DNA of 64,000 bases from Peribacillus simplex NBRC 15720 = DSM 1321 (GCF_002243645.1 NZ_CP017704.1:5581784-5645783); one strand, 5' to 3'. Counted from the first letter of the stretch, positions 1-9,151 are shown. A program made the numbers and translations. Notes: generated by a model not told the origin, from the letters alone.

Positions 1-175
1 ATTCCTTGCTGTATGGGATGAACTTTGTACTACTTGCTACTTTATCTGCGACCTTCGCCGCACCTGCCACTCCGCCGATTCCGAGTGCCATCAACAGTCC
101 GTTCTGGCGCTGTTCTCAATTAGCTATGTCCTTGCCTGTAACTGCTTCGCCTAGACCGTTGCGTTTAAGCCGTAC
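1..175 (-). pseudogene. LXG toxin pre-toxin fragment (copy 0)
   Basis: Read on the minus strand this stretch resembles the segment of the complete LXG toxin around residues 355-415 (window 5815-5990): both share the complement of gacgaactttgtac-like and gccatcaacagtccgttctggcgctg-like blocks with scattered changes. Reading frame is lost after the match, so this is a remnant cut by the left edge of the window. It suggests that the silent cassette array continues to the left. Which toxin tip it belonged to cannot be seen. Confidence 0.7.
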
Positions 176-729
176 AGATCGCACTTGGTCTTATGGTAGA
201 TCAATTATTGGATTAATCTTCCATTTCACTTTACCCTAAAAACATTTTTAAAGATAGTTTCTTTTTTCCTCTACTCTCGTAATACACTGTTCACAGTCAT
301 TACAGTCTATAATCACGACAATAAGAATTTAACACTTAGAGTACTTATAAAATTATAGTGCTCTATTAAATTTTTACGCTAAAAAGCACTCGTTGCCTAT
401 AGTAGACAATCAAGTGCTTTAAGTTCATACATGTTCTAAGTTTAGTAATTTCTTTGAGTTTTCATAAGTTTGTAAGTTTCATATTTTTATGTTGACTGTA
501 TGACATCTTTTTTGTATCTTGACAAGTGTCACGCTTAAACCTATGAGCTTGTGCACTCTCGCTTGTTTGGTTCCAATGACATCTTGGAGTGGTCCTATCT
601 AGAAAAATGTCATTTCGCCCTATTCTCTTTCTTATTGCCTAAATATTAAAATAACATTGACACTCCTTGAAGGAATAACCTTCATGCGCCATTAATTCAA
701 ATTCCAGCATATCTTTAACTGTAAACAAT
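176..729. other. Non-coding stretch, no gene seen
   Basis: No open frame with a ribosome binding site was found. A weak imperfect hairpin with arms AAAGCACT/AGTGCTTT lies at about 384-421 and may end transcription. The rest is AT-rich and probably decayed cassette sequence. Confidence 0.4.
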
Positions 730-1185
730 TTAAAGATTATTATTTTTTACCTCCTCAAACCACTCATCAGCAATATGGTCCGCCGTTTTAATATCATCAT
801 TCGTATATACTAAATCATACTTGTATTCCGCTTTGAAGTTACCACTCTTAACATCATATATTAATTTCATCTCAGTGGGCATGTCTCTATCATATTCTTT
901 GCACAATAATTTTACTTTTTGGATATCTTCACATATTATGCGCAATACCATAGACTGTCGTTTTGTAGACACATCATATCTTTCGTCCCCATTCTCCAAT
1001 GCATCGTTCACCTTATGACATTCTACATACTTATTATTAATCAAATAAAAGAAACCGCTCGAAATAATTCCTTCTTCACATGAAGCATAAACATACACTT
1101 TATCCGCTCTATCCTCAACATATTCCACACATATAGAGACCATATCTGCTTGCAATTCACTAAATCTATCTTCAAATTCTTTCAT
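730..1185 (-). CDS. Putative immunity protein, YezG/DUF600-like
   Basis: A 151-residue acidic, soluble protein without signal peptide. It starts at an ATG preceded by AAGGAGTG and lies 21 bases downstream of a nuclease toxin tip, the usual place of the cognate immunity gene. Its C-terminal half (FKAEYKYDLVY, then an ADEWFEEVKNN end) resembles DUF600/YezG-type immunity proteins; in Staphylococcus the DUF600 protein EsaG neutralises the EsaD nuclease, whose fold matches the neighbour here. The frame is intact although the toxin upstream is broken. The family assignment is by memory of the pattern and is moderate; the immunity role is inferred from position. Confidence 0.6.
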   Translation of the reverse strand: MKEFEDRFSELQADMVSICVEYVEDRADKVYVYASCEEGIISSGFFYLINNKYVECHKVNDALENGDERYDVSTKRQSMVLRIICEDIQKVKLLCKEYDRDMPTEMKLIYDVKSGNFKAEYKYDLVYTNDDIKTADHIADEWFEEVKNNNL

Positions 1186-1206
1186 ACTACTTTTTCACTC
1201 CTTAGA

Positions 1207-2015
1207 TTAATTTTCAATAATTCTAAAACCTGACTTACCATCAATTGAGTAATTAACTATAAATTCCTTTGGGCGCATATCATTTTCAGAATAAATTATT
1301 TCAACATCAACTGTTACTTTTTTGGGAGGTGTTTCTTTTAGAGCTGAAGCCCATAGTTCTTCAAGTTTCTTATATTGCTTCAAATTAACATCAGATAATT
1401 GCGAAACCAAATTATCAATTTTAGGTGAGCCTCCAAACCTATCACCTGCCAAATGCCCTGCATGGTCTTGACCTTTTATTTTACCAGGTGTGTTTTTGCT
1501 TTGTGACAATCTATCTGTTCTCGTTGTTAATTGTAAATTTTCTGTTTCAAATTTTACAATCCTACCTACATTATCTGTTTCATAAAAGTAATCATACTCT
1601 CCTGTTTTATATCTAATATCAGGCTTTAACCTATTTTTTCTTCCGTTTGTAAACTGTAGTCTGTTGTCCACTAATGTTTTAACTTCACTTACTTCAGCCC
1701 TACCTTTACCCGTACCCTTAGGAACACTCTCCCCGTGAAACACCCTCTTCTTTGCTATCCTTCACCGTGAATTTCTGATAGGCTTCCTTTTCCATCATAA
1801 CTTGGGGAAGGGTTGGTCCTCCTGCGAGGGATACTTGTTCCATACTTATCCGTTTAGGGATTTCTTTATTACCGATTTCTTCACCTATATTTTTAACGTG
1901 GTTTTTCCAGATCTCGCTATGTCTGTTATTGTAGCTTGAACCTTCTGAACCTGCTTTTGCGCAAATTCCTTGCTGTAAGGGACGAACTTTGTACCACTCG
2001 CTACTTTTTTCTAAG
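1207..2015 (-). pseudogene. Orphan LXG toxin tip: DNA/RNA non-specific endonuclease
   Basis: The open part (1207-1743, 178 residues) carries a nuclease domain with DHAGH at residues 93-97 and conserved DNLV and N120, as in the EndoNS_2/EsaD-type nucleases exported by type VII secretion. Before it, at 1744-2015, lies a copy of the LXG protein linker (GTKFVPYSKEFAQ through KFTVKDSK and a SVPKGTG motif), but one extra C near 1745 breaks the frame and the LXG and pre-toxin parts are absent. The unit is therefore a silent C-terminal cassette that could become active only by recombination onto a full-length LXG gene. Immunity gene follows at 730-1185. Confidence 0.75.
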
Positions 2016-2051
2016 TCACTGTGCCTTAAGTAAATCTATATGACAGTCCTC

Positions 2052-2073
2052 ACGGCCTTTTATCTGAGGAGCC
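2052..2073. repeat. 22-bp exact repeat at cassette junction (copy 1)
   Basis: The block beginning acggccttttatctgagg is identical to 3643-3664. Both copies sit just beyond the 5' truncation point of an LXG linker remnant, so they mark the junction between neighbouring toxin cassettes. Confidence 0.7.
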
Positions 2074-2399
2074 AGATATGGCGTAAGATAATACGAGAAA
2101 CACTATTTTGAAATTTAATTGCACCCCAAAATTATCCATCTAACATAATTACATCCTTAAAAACAAACATTTTATTCGATATAAGGAGATTTCAGAATTA
2201 TAGTTCTGTAGACAGAAAGCTAAGCTTCTTTTTTCTATTGGAGGTTTAATAAGGTTCCGGAGTTCAAGCTAACATTATTAAAATTGAGCTAATAGGTGAA
2301 ATAAATGTTCATAGACGATTTTATTAAAAAACCTTGAATGGTTTTAGCAACTCAATGTTAACACTACATTATTTAATATTTATTTTTCTTTCACAAATG
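2074..2399. other. Non-coding junction between cassettes
   Basis: AT-rich sequence between the nuclease cassette and the Imm3-like gene. No gene with a plausible start was seen and no clear terminator. It is probably eroded cassette sequence. Confidence 0.4.
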
Positions 2400-2756
2400 C
2401 TATTCTGCTGAGGAATTATAATCAACCTCTGCATTTCTTAGTCCCTCTATTACTTTATTAATTCGTTTCGATAAGTCTTGTATCTCTTCTAATGTTAAGT
2501 CAGCTTTTGCTTCTTGTGGGTTAAACATACTTAATCTTTTAGTAATACCTTCAATATATCCAATATAAACCTTGTTTTGTGATAGCAATATTTCACCTAC
2601 AGCAGTATCAACGATAAAATCTTCTGTTTTCCCAAGGTTTACATACTCATTTTTCGTCCTTGCAATTGCATATTCATGTCCTCTATTTAGGGATAAAAAG
2701 TCATTATAGTCCTCATTAATTACCTCGAATATTTCATTGTACTCCCAATCTTCCAC
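2400..2756 (-). CDS. Immunity protein, Imm3-like
   Basis: A 118-residue soluble acidic protein starting at GTG with a perfect GGAGG seven bases upstream. The opening WEYNEIFEVINED, the ARTKNEY block and the LTLEEIQDLSKRINKVIEGL helix match my recollection of the Imm3 immunity family, which accompanies deaminase-type polymorphic toxins. It lies 27 bases after the deaminase tip at 2784-3053, consistent with being its antidote. The frame is intact although that toxin has a stop codon, so it may act as an orphan immunity gene protecting against kin toxins. Confidence 0.7.
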   Translation of the reverse strand: MEDWEYNEIFEVINEDYNDFLSLNRGHEYAIARTKNEYVNLGKTEDFIVDTAVGEILLSQNKVYIGYIEGITKRLSMFNPQEAKADLTLEEIQDLSKRINKVIEGLRNAEVDYNSSAE

Positions 2757-2783
2757 TGAAATCCCTCCTATAAAAATTGATTT

Positions 2784-3572
2784 TTATGGTTTAATTCTTT
2801 CCCCATTGTTGTGTATAACTTTTAAACTTATATTAGGGTATTTAGCTGAAAATTCCGCAATAACTCTATTGCAACTAGCACAAGTATCTAATTTAGTAAA
2901 TAATTTTATATCCCCAGAAACCTGAGTATTATCACCTAATCTAAAAGCAATATCGTTTAGAATTTTATATTCTGTATCAGAATCTCTCATATAAGCCTTA
3001 CCATCTTGACCAGCAGCTTCAGATGCTTTAAAAATAGGCGTATCAGGTTGCAAGGAAATTTATGGAACTTTATCTACTAAATTTCCACTTAATGAGTCAA
3101 TTTTACTTTGTGCATAGAATTCTTTTTTACTAAGTTCAGCAATTTTCACTTCTGCAATTGCAAAATTACCAGATTTCTTATATTTACTTGTTAAATTACC
3201 TCTTATCTCTTTCACTCTATCAATTATATGTGCTTCTGCTACCGGATCTATTTGTCTTGTTGGATATACTTTACCCGTACCCTTAGAAATACTCTTCCCT
3301 GAAGCAGCCTCTACTTTGCTATCCTTCACCGTGAATTTGTGATAGGCTTCCTTAATTGTCTGTTTTTCCATTACAATTTGGAAGGTTTGGTCCTCCTGCG
3401 CGGGAAACTAGTTCCACACTTATTCGTTTAGGTATTTCTTTTTTACCTAGTTCGTCACCTATATTTTTTAAAGTGGTTTTTCCTGATCTCGGGATGTCTG
3501 TTATTGTAGCTTGAACCTTCTGAACCTGCTTTTGCGCAAATTCCTTGCTGTAAGGGACGAACTTTGTACCAC
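2784..3572 (-). pseudogene. Orphan LXG toxin tip: nucleic-acid deaminase
   Basis: From the 5' side: an LXG linker copy (3375-3572; GTKFVPYSK through KEIPKRISVE) which loses frame near 3380; an open stretch 3060-3371 beginning MEKQTIKEAYHKFTVKDSK and containing SISKGTGK; then, in the same frame after a single TAA at 3060-3062, residues ISLQPDTPIF and a deaminase end with DTEYKILNDIA and CASC (positions 58-61 of the last segment). The E and CxxC arrangement fits the BURPS668_1122-like deaminase toxins. The TAA is one substitution away from a sense codon. No LXG head is present, so this is a silent cassette with immunity gene 2400-2756. Confidence 0.72.
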
Positions 3573-3642
3573 TTGTATTTGATCACGATCCTGTCTGAGG
3601 TCAGTAAATCCATATTCTTATCTATATATTTTTTTAGACCTA

Positions 3643-3664
3643 ACGGCCTTTTATCTGAGGAGCC
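3643..3664. repeat. 22-bp exact repeat at cassette junction (copy 2)
   Basis: Identical to 2052-2073, again lying next to a truncated LXG linker copy. See that entry. Confidence 0.7.
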
Positions 3665-3708
3665 CGATATAACTTAAAACGATACATATTCTATTTCTAC
3701 AATGAAAA

Positions 3709-3732
3709 GACCTTAACTTTACCGTTAAGGTC
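3709..3732 (-). terminator. Rho-independent terminator after the YezG-like gene
   Basis: Arms GACCTTAAC/GTTAAGGTC with a six-base loop, followed on the minus strand by CTTTTC. It lies 30 bases past the stop of the gene at 3762. Confidence 0.7.
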
Positions 3733-3761
3733 ATACAAAAAACAGCTTTTCTTATCCTCCA

Positions 3762-4229
3762 TTATTCTTTCTTGAGGTATTCTTCTAAAATGCTCTTATC
3801 ATATTCAGATTCAGGTAAAATACCCAAACGAGTATATTCCCAAATAACCCTTCTTTCGTGATCATCTGCATCCGATAGATCATCATAATCATAGTCAACC
3901 TTAAATTTCCCTGTACTTTCTAAAGTAAAAGTTAAATTAGTCCATTGTTCTTGATTATTATTTTTAAATTCATCTGATAAATCTTTTAAAACCTTTATTA
4001 ACCTCCGCCATGTATCTCTATACTCCCTTCTACTAATACTATGTAATTCAGGGATATCATGGCTATATATGAGTGTATCATTAATATTAGAGCGATAGAA
4101 AAAGAACGCAGTCCCTGTCCCCTCAGTAATTTCTCCATACAAAATTACTTTACTCCATTCTTCTGGAATCATCTCATTTACAGTTTGAGCTATATTCTGA
4201 TAATAATCATTTAGTTTTGATTCATTCAA
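3762..4229 (-). CDS. yezG: Immunity protein YezG family (DUF600), orphan
   Basis: About 155 residues. Strongly YezG-like: an NDYYQNIAQTVNEMIPEEW opening, SHDIPELHSI, NNQEQWTNLTFTL, KFKVDYDYDDLSD and a GILPESEYDKS end. DUF600 proteins bind and block LXG or EsaD-type nucleases in the cytoplasm. I take the start as TTG at 4229 because AGGGGGA lies seven bases before it; an upstream TTG at 4256 is possible. No matching toxin is adjacent: the gene stands alone between a terminator and the Imm6-like gene's terminator, so it is an orphan immunity gene left from a lost cassette. Confidence 0.85.
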   Translation of the reverse strand: MNESKLNDYYQNIAQTVNEMIPEEWSKVILYGEITEGTGTAFFFYRSNINDTLIYSHDIPELHSISRREYRDTWRRLIKVLKDLSDEFKNNNQEQWTNLTFTLESTGKFKVDYDYDDLSDADDHERRVIWEYTRLGILPESEYDKSILEEYLKKE

Positions 4230-4321
4230 TTTTTTATCCCCCTGCTCTATTTTCAAATGTTCTTAGTAGTTTTTAACAACAGCCCGTACCAAAAGTTATA
4301 ATCTGTATACGTAGGAATAAA

Positions 4322-4356
4322 GAAGGTGATAACTGGTTTTACCAGTTATCACCTTC
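4322..4356 (-). terminator. Rho-independent terminator of the LXG operon
   Basis: Perfect inverted repeat GAAGGTGATAACTGG/CCAGTTATCACCTTC around TTTTA, followed on the minus strand by TTTATT. It ends the toxin operon 90 bases after the immunity gene. Confidence 0.85.
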
Positions 4357-4445
4357 ATAAACAAACGAAATTATTAATATGCTAAAAGTTCTATTGTAAA
4401 TCTTGAAGTACGTAACACAGACAAATCCATAGGTTTATTGCATGT

Positions 4446-4955
4446 TTAAAATAATTTTATAAATTCTTCTCTATTTATTAGGATTTTATTATCTGTACAC
4501 AGATAATCATGAAGAACTGATTCCATTCTCTCAATTTCATCTACTGTGAGAAAACTGGTTTCAACTGCACTATTTAAAAAGATTGTGATACTATCTGCAT
4601 GAATACCTTCCAGTGATTGTGGTAAATATTTTACTTTTTCTAAATTAAAAGCTTCCCAAGATGTATAAGCAACAGCATCAACTAGTAGTGACCATAGTCT
4701 AGCAATATTCATTTCTTCTTCTTCCTCAGCAAATTCTGAGATTCCTGTATAGTCTGCATTATCAATAAGCTCATACAGTTCATCCCCAGTTACAGCATGG
4801 GATTCTACCCATAACCAACATTTATCCAATGCTTCTCTCCCTTCTGGATATCTTTCATCGTCTTTACTGATAACAGAAAATACTCTTTCAGCCACAGTTA
4901 AAACAAAGCCCACTTTTACTTCACTTTGTATATTATCAAATAATTTATTTTCCAT
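4446..4955 (-). CDS. Immunity protein, Imm6-like, for the LXG deaminase toxin
   Basis: A 169-residue acidic soluble protein. The start MENKLFDNIQ is chosen because AGGAGG lies seven bases upstream; an upstream ATG would overlap the toxin gene. Blocks such as EALDKCWLWVE, the EEEEE stretch, WSLLVDAVAYTSWEAF and KYLPQSLE resemble the Imm6 family, which neutralises deaminase-type polymorphic toxins. It sits 16 bases after the toxin stop and before the operon terminator, so it is almost certainly the cognate antidote. Confidence 0.78.
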   Translation of the reverse strand: MENKLFDNIQSEVKVGFVLTVAERVFSVISKDDERYPEGREALDKCWLWVESHAVTGDELYELIDNADYTGISEFAEEEEEMNIARLWSLLVDAVAYTSWEAFNLEKVKYLPQSLEGIHADSITIFLNSAVETSFLTVDEIERMESVLHDYLCTDNKILINREEFIKLF

Positions 4956-4971
4956 AAGTTCCTCCTTATAT

Positions 4972-7059
4972 TTATTCGATTTTCCCATCTTTTAAAACAA
5001 AAGAGAGCAAACCATTGGTTTTAACACTGTCATTAATCTCCGATGTTACGACTATTGTTAGGTTGGGATACTTCTTGCTAGCTTGATAAAATATACCACT
5101 TTTTTCAATTGGATAGGGTTTCAGCAATCCTTTACTGCACTTATTACAAACACCTCTCGGATTAGATTGGTGAATTCTTAAAGTTCCTGTAATATCGCTT
5201 GGTTCGATTCCTGCTTTTTTGACTACAGAATCAAATTCATTTAAAACTCCTTCTTCAGCATGCCTTGTGAACTGTGCTAATTTAGGGTTTTTTAAATGAT
5301 CATACGGGGCCCTAATATCCCTATTAGGTAAGATTTCGTCTAATGAAGGTAACCCTGCTTCTTTTCTTACTTCTGGAGATCCTCCTTTAAAAGTTAAATC
5401 TTCAAGTCCTTTGATATCTGTTCTACCCACAGCTATTGTATTAGTCTCAGGAACATTCCAATTTTTCCTTAATTCATCCAAATCAACTTTGCCAACCTCT
5501 ATCTTATTTCCAGTACTACTAAGGTTCTTTGTTTCACCCGTACCCTTAGGAATACTCTCCCCTGAAGCAGCCTCTACTTTGCTATCCTTCACCGTGAATT
5601 TCTGATAGGCTTCCTTAATTGTCTGCTTTTCCATTACAACGTGGGGAAGGTTTGGCCCTCCTGCGAGGGAAACTTGTTCCACACTTATACGTTTAGGAAT
5701 TTCTTTTTTACCTAGTTCTTCACCTATATTTTTTAATGTGGTTTTTCCGGATCTCGCTATATCTGTTATTGTAGCTTGAACCTTCTGAACCTGTTTTTGC
5801 GCAAATTCCTTGCTGTAAGGGACGAACTTTGTACCACTTGCCACTTTATCAGCGACTTTGGCCGCACCAGCCACACCGCCGATCCCTAGCGCCATCAACA
5901 GCCCATTCTGGCGCTGTTCCTCGGTCAACTGGTTGCCGAACATGTCTTTGCCGCTGACTGCTTCACCGAGGCCGTTGGCTGCGAGGAGTCCGTATATTCC
6001 GTATTCGGTTTTCTGGAGGAGGCTAAAGCCTTTTGTCGTTTTATAGGCATCGAGCGCGTGGTCCGCTGCGTTGAGTCCTTTGGCCGTTTTGTATAGGGCG
6101 CTGCCACCTTTGATGGCCCGTCCGGCCCAGCCGACGACGGGGATGAACCCAGCGGCTGCCATGGCGCCTGCGGCGATTCTTTCGGCATCGGACAGCTTGC
6201 GGCCCGTTACTGGATCTACTCCGGTTGAGGCCCTGATTGAATCATAATATCCCGTGAATTCCCCTGTAAAGGTTTTTGTCGTATCCCAGGCTTTTTCGTA
6301 CCATGGCCGGTTTTCGAGTTCTTCCATTTCCTGTTCGATTTTCCGGGCTTCTGCTTGCTGCTTTTTGAAGGTTTGATAGTCTTTCATCTGACCGGCGACT
6401 TCATCCTTCACTTGATAGACATCACTGCTCTTGAATGCCGATTGATTGAATGTCATCGGCGAAACGTTGCCGTCCTGTTTGGTGGCATCAAGCAAGGCAC
6501 GAAAGAGGCCAACGGCCACGTTTTCCTGCCCGACGGACACATCATATTCCTCGATCAATTGCCGGTCGACATTCTCGACCTTTGTCACGGTGTCATCCAG
6601 CCTGTGCCCGGCCAGCGTGATTTTTTCATTAAAGTCCTTTTGGTCGAATATATCAAGAGGCAGGATATCGTCAATGCTGTTCAGGATCCTTTGAAGATCG
6701 TTCGCTTGTTGATCGACAAGCGACTGCGCTTGGTTGATGCCGTTCGACACTTCGCCATCTAAAAAGGGAACCTCGACAACCGTATTTCCGGAGAGGTCAG
6801 CCTCTTCAAGACTGGCTGGAATGCCTTCCAAAAAACTTATTTGGGTCGTGAATAGTTCCATCCAGGCGTCCGCCACCTCGATTTGCGCTTCATAGAAGCT
6901 TTTGATGGCGGTAGCACCGGCTCCCTGAAACTCGTTATCCAAGCCGACGATGCCCTGAAATTCCTTTTTCAGGGCTGCGACTTCCTTTTTTAGTTCTTCA
7001 TATTGCTTGGCGCGCGACTTGGTTGCGGCCGTCAATGTCTCGGCTTCATATATTTTCAT
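4972..7059 (-). CDS. LXG polymorphic toxin with C-terminal deaminase (YwqJ-like)
   Basis: A 695-residue protein, full length for the family. Residues 1-205 form the helical LXG domain that targets the protein to the type VII secretion system. Residues 250-400 are a glycine/alanine-rich PT-TG pre-toxin region (VDPVTGRKLSDAERIAAGAM). A linker (405-508) ends in the SIPKGTG motif; the toxic tip follows. The tip has HAE at 600-602 and PRGVCNKC with C638 and C641, the zinc-binding signature of cytidine-deaminase-fold toxins, so it probably deaminates nucleic acid bases in rival cells. The start overlaps the preceding stop by ATGA. The segment 405-508 is duplicated in the broken cassettes at 1207-2015 and 2784-3572. 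Confidence 0.9.
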   Translation of the reverse strand: MKIYEAETLTAATKSRAKQYEELKKEVAALKKEFQGIVGLDNEFQGAGATAIKSFYEAQIEVADAWMELFTTQISFLEGIPASLEEADLSGNTVVEVPFLDGEVSNGINQAQSLVDQQANDLQRILNSIDDILPLDIFDQKDFNEKITLAGHRLDDTVTKVENVDRQLIEEYDVSVGQENVAVGLFRALLDATKQDGNVSPMTFNQSAFKSSDVYQVKDEVAGQMKDYQTFKKQQAEARKIEQEMEELENRPWYEKAWDTTKTFTGEFTGYYDSIRASTGVDPVTGRKLSDAERIAAGAMAAAGFIPVVGWAGRAIKGGSALYKTAKGLNAADHALDAYKTTKGFSLLQKTEYGIYGLLAANGLGEAVSGKDMFGNQLTEEQRQNGLLMALGIGGVAGAAKVADKVASGTKFVPYSKEFAQKQVQKVQATITDIARSGKTTLKNIGEELGKKEIPKRISVEQVSLAGGPNLPHVVMEKQTIKEAYQKFTVKDSKVEAASGESIPKGTGETKNLSSTGNKIEVGKVDLDELRKNWNVPETNTIAVGRTDIKGLEDLTFKGGSPEVRKEAGLPSLDEILPNRDIRAPYDHLKNPKLAQFTRHAEEGVLNEFDSVVKKAGIEPSDITGTLRIHQSNPRGVCNKCSKGLLKPYPIEKSGIFYQASKKYPNLTIVVTSEINDSVKTNGLLSFVLKDGKIE

Positions 7060-7346
7060 CGCGTAGGATACCCATGTGAAGACGTATGGGCGATGGCTTC
7101 ATCCTGTTCTTTTAATAAGTCAATGTTGGCACGGGTATCTTCCACATTTTTCTGGACGATTTTGATATATTGTTCAAAGACCTTCTCCAGGTTCGTTTCC
7201 CGGTCGATCCATTTCGAAGTGAATTCCAATTTATTGTTGCCAAGCTCGCCTGCCGGCAAATTTCCAAGCGTGACTGTACCAAGTGCCGTCTTCACCTGAT
7301 CGACTTGCTTCATTACGGCAGGATGATTCAGTTTGATTGTCGTCAT
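7056..7346 (-). CDS. LXG toxin partner, YwqI/YxiC-like (DUF5344)
   Basis: A 96-residue, all-helical small protein (AVMKQVDQVKTAL, KWIDRETNLEKVFEQYIKIVQ). Proteins of this family are WXG100-like partners that bind the LXG domain and act as targeting factors for type VII export. The start overlaps the stop of the upstream gene (TAATG) and the stop overlaps the toxin start (ATGA), so translation is probably coupled. Confidence 0.82.
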   Translation of the reverse strand: MTTIKLNHPAVMKQVDQVKTALGTVTLGNLPAGELGNNKLEFTSKWIDRETNLEKVFEQYIKIVQKNVEDTRANIDLLKEQDEAIAHTSSHGYPTR

Positions 7347-7783
7347 TAAAACAACCGCCTTTTTAAATCGGATATTTTACTTTCCAGCTGCTCAAATGCC
7401 TCTTCGCCTTTGTTCAAAAGGGAGTCGGCTTCTTGGGCTATATTCCCCGCTATGCTCAGAAGTGTATTCTCGGCATTCAGCTTTGTAATCATCGCCTCGA
7501 TTTTCCATTGGTAATCATCATAATCGTCATGAATGATACTGAACATCACATTATAGGCATCATGACGGGCATCCTGAAAGTGATCCGAACGGTTCCCTGT
7601 CCAGCTGCCACCAAGCTCAGGGTCTTTTATTTTCCTAATCTCGTTAAGACACATGCTCTGCTCTTTTATAATATCGTTTTTCGCATTTTCTAATCGATCA
7701 ATTTTCACATTTAAATCAGCTTTTTTACTGGAGATAGCAGAGTGTATATTACTCAAAATGTCTGCATATACCATGAAACTCAC
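7346..7783 (-). CDS. LXG operon small protein, YwqH-like (DUF5082)
   Basis: A 145-residue helical, coiled-coil protein with a GGSWTGNRSDHF turn (WXG-like), matching the YwqH type that opens ywqHIJ operons in Bacillus. It probably acts as an export partner or adaptor of the LXG toxin. The start follows TGAGGTGAG. It is the first gene of the operon; AT-rich candidate promoter sequence lies within 80 bases upstream. Confidence 0.8.
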   Translation of the reverse strand: MSFMVYADILSNIHSAISSKKADLNVKIDRLENAKNDIIKEQSMCLNEIRKIKDPELGGSWTGNRSDHFQDARHDAYNVMFSIIHDDYDDYQWKIEAMITKLNAENTLLSIAGNIAQEADSLLNKGEEAFEQLESKISDLKRRLF

Positions 7784-8013
7784 CTCAGAAACAGTATAAT
7801 CCTACACTAAATGTCATATTTTCCTATTTAATATTATAAGGATTATAGTCCGAGAGTTAAATAGGGAGAAATATGCTATTTTGTCAGTTAAAAGAGAAGA
7901 TTGGCATAAAAAAGTTCCTACATACCATATTCTTTATACCCGGCATTTTACCAATTTTAAACAAGTTAGCAGAATGTCATCTTATTAGATTCTCTATAAA
8001 AATTTCCGACACT

Positions 8014-8262
8014 TCATTCAAACTGCCCTTGACTGTATCTGCGCAGTAAGTCATCCCGAACAAATTCCCTGCAAGAGGAAGATAAATGTGACCGCTCGGG
8101 ATGTATCAAATCGCCAAAAGGCAAATCACCGACAAATTTAACTTCACCTTCAAAATCCTGTCCGGATTCATCATCAAAACCGATGACCTTCACAAAGCAA
8201 GTTTTGTGTCCGGTTTTCATAAAATCAATTACTGTTAACACATGATTATGTATATCATTCAT
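8014..8262 (-). CDS. Hypothetical protein, 82 residues
   Basis: Soluble small protein, not recognised. The start MNDIHNHVLT is preferred to the upstream ATG because GGAGGGAAAAAG precedes it. It contains KTCFVKVIGFDDESGQDFEG, which suggests a beta-rich fold, and a charged C-terminus (REFVRDDLLRRYSQG). It stands alone. Confidence 0.6.
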   Translation of the reverse strand: MNDIHNHVLTVIDFMKTGHKTCFVKVIGFDDESGQDFEGEVKFVGDLPFGDLIHPERSHLSSSCREFVRDDLLRRYSQGQFE

Positions 8263-8576
8263 TCTTTTTCCCTCCAACCATGAAATCATTAAGTAAAGAT
8301 ATTTTATACTAGCATATAATAAAGGAACCGATTAAAACAATAATGGCTAAGATCGCTAAGATGTTTATACTTTATTTATTTTGTTCAATCTACCCTTATT
8401 TAGCTGACGTTGCATGTACTCACTTCTTCAATGACTTATGTTTTTTTTTCGTTTCCCAGCATGTTTATGATTTCACATTACTTCCACCGAAGGTAGTCTG
8501 TTGGCAACATCTAGGACCTTCCCTCTTCTATATAGATTTATAACCTGCTATAATCTAAGGATTGGAGGTGTGAGAA

Positions 8577-8981
8577 ATGAAAGAAATCATCCAGATATTA
8601 GCTGAAATCGTCAATAATCTTCACGATTTCATCTTATTCTTTGTAAGTGACACATTAAATTCAAATGCAACGGACAAAGATCTGCATTTTTGGATAATGG
8701 GAATCATCGGTATTATCATATTTTTGATCGTGTTATTTTTATCTAATTTAATTTCCCGGATGCGTTTTGGAATAACGATACTATCTTTCCTTTATACCTT
8801 TACAGTCATGGTTGTTTTAGTATTTGCTATTGAAATACAGCAAGCCCTTACCAGCAGGGGGAATATGGAGTTTCAAGATGCGGCGGTAGGCCTTTGGGGG
8901 TTCATCGTATTTTTCATGGTTTTTGCTGCACTGTCATCCATATTCCTTTTGGTGAAGAATTTTTTCAAGCAATCAAAATAA
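8577..8981 (+). CDS. Small membrane protein, three predicted helices
   Basis: A 134-residue hydrophobic protein with membrane segments near residues 40-60, 66-87 and 104-128 and a lysine-rich end (KNFFKQSK). GGAGGTG lies seven bases before the ATG. Family not recognised; it stands alone and points away from the neighbouring minus-strand gene. Confidence 0.65.
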   Translation: MKEIIQILAEIVNNLHDFILFFVSDTLNSNATDKDLHFWIMGIIGIIIFLIVLFLSNLISRMRFGITILSFLYTFTVMVVLVFAIEIQQALTSRGNMEFQDAAVGLWGFIVFFMVFAALSSIFLLVKNFFKQSK

Positions 8982-9151
8982 AGGTAACGATAGGTCACCT
9001 TGCTTAAAACATTCCTAATGGCCTTTCAATATCTTGAAATTCGGGTTTTGTATTGGCGGGAATGATAAACTCTCTGTAGCATCATCTTAAATCGGAAGGA
9101 AGGTTACAGAGAAGCAAATTTGATTCGGGGTAAATAAGCATATCCTATCAA

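Noticed and set aside
6355..6762. Plus-strand frame of 135 codons within the LXG gene
   Set aside because: Antisense shadow of the helical LXG domain; no start signal.
8343..8543. Plus-strand frame of 66 codons, hydrophobic
   Set aside because: No ribosome binding site, unusual composition, and no conservation that I recognise.
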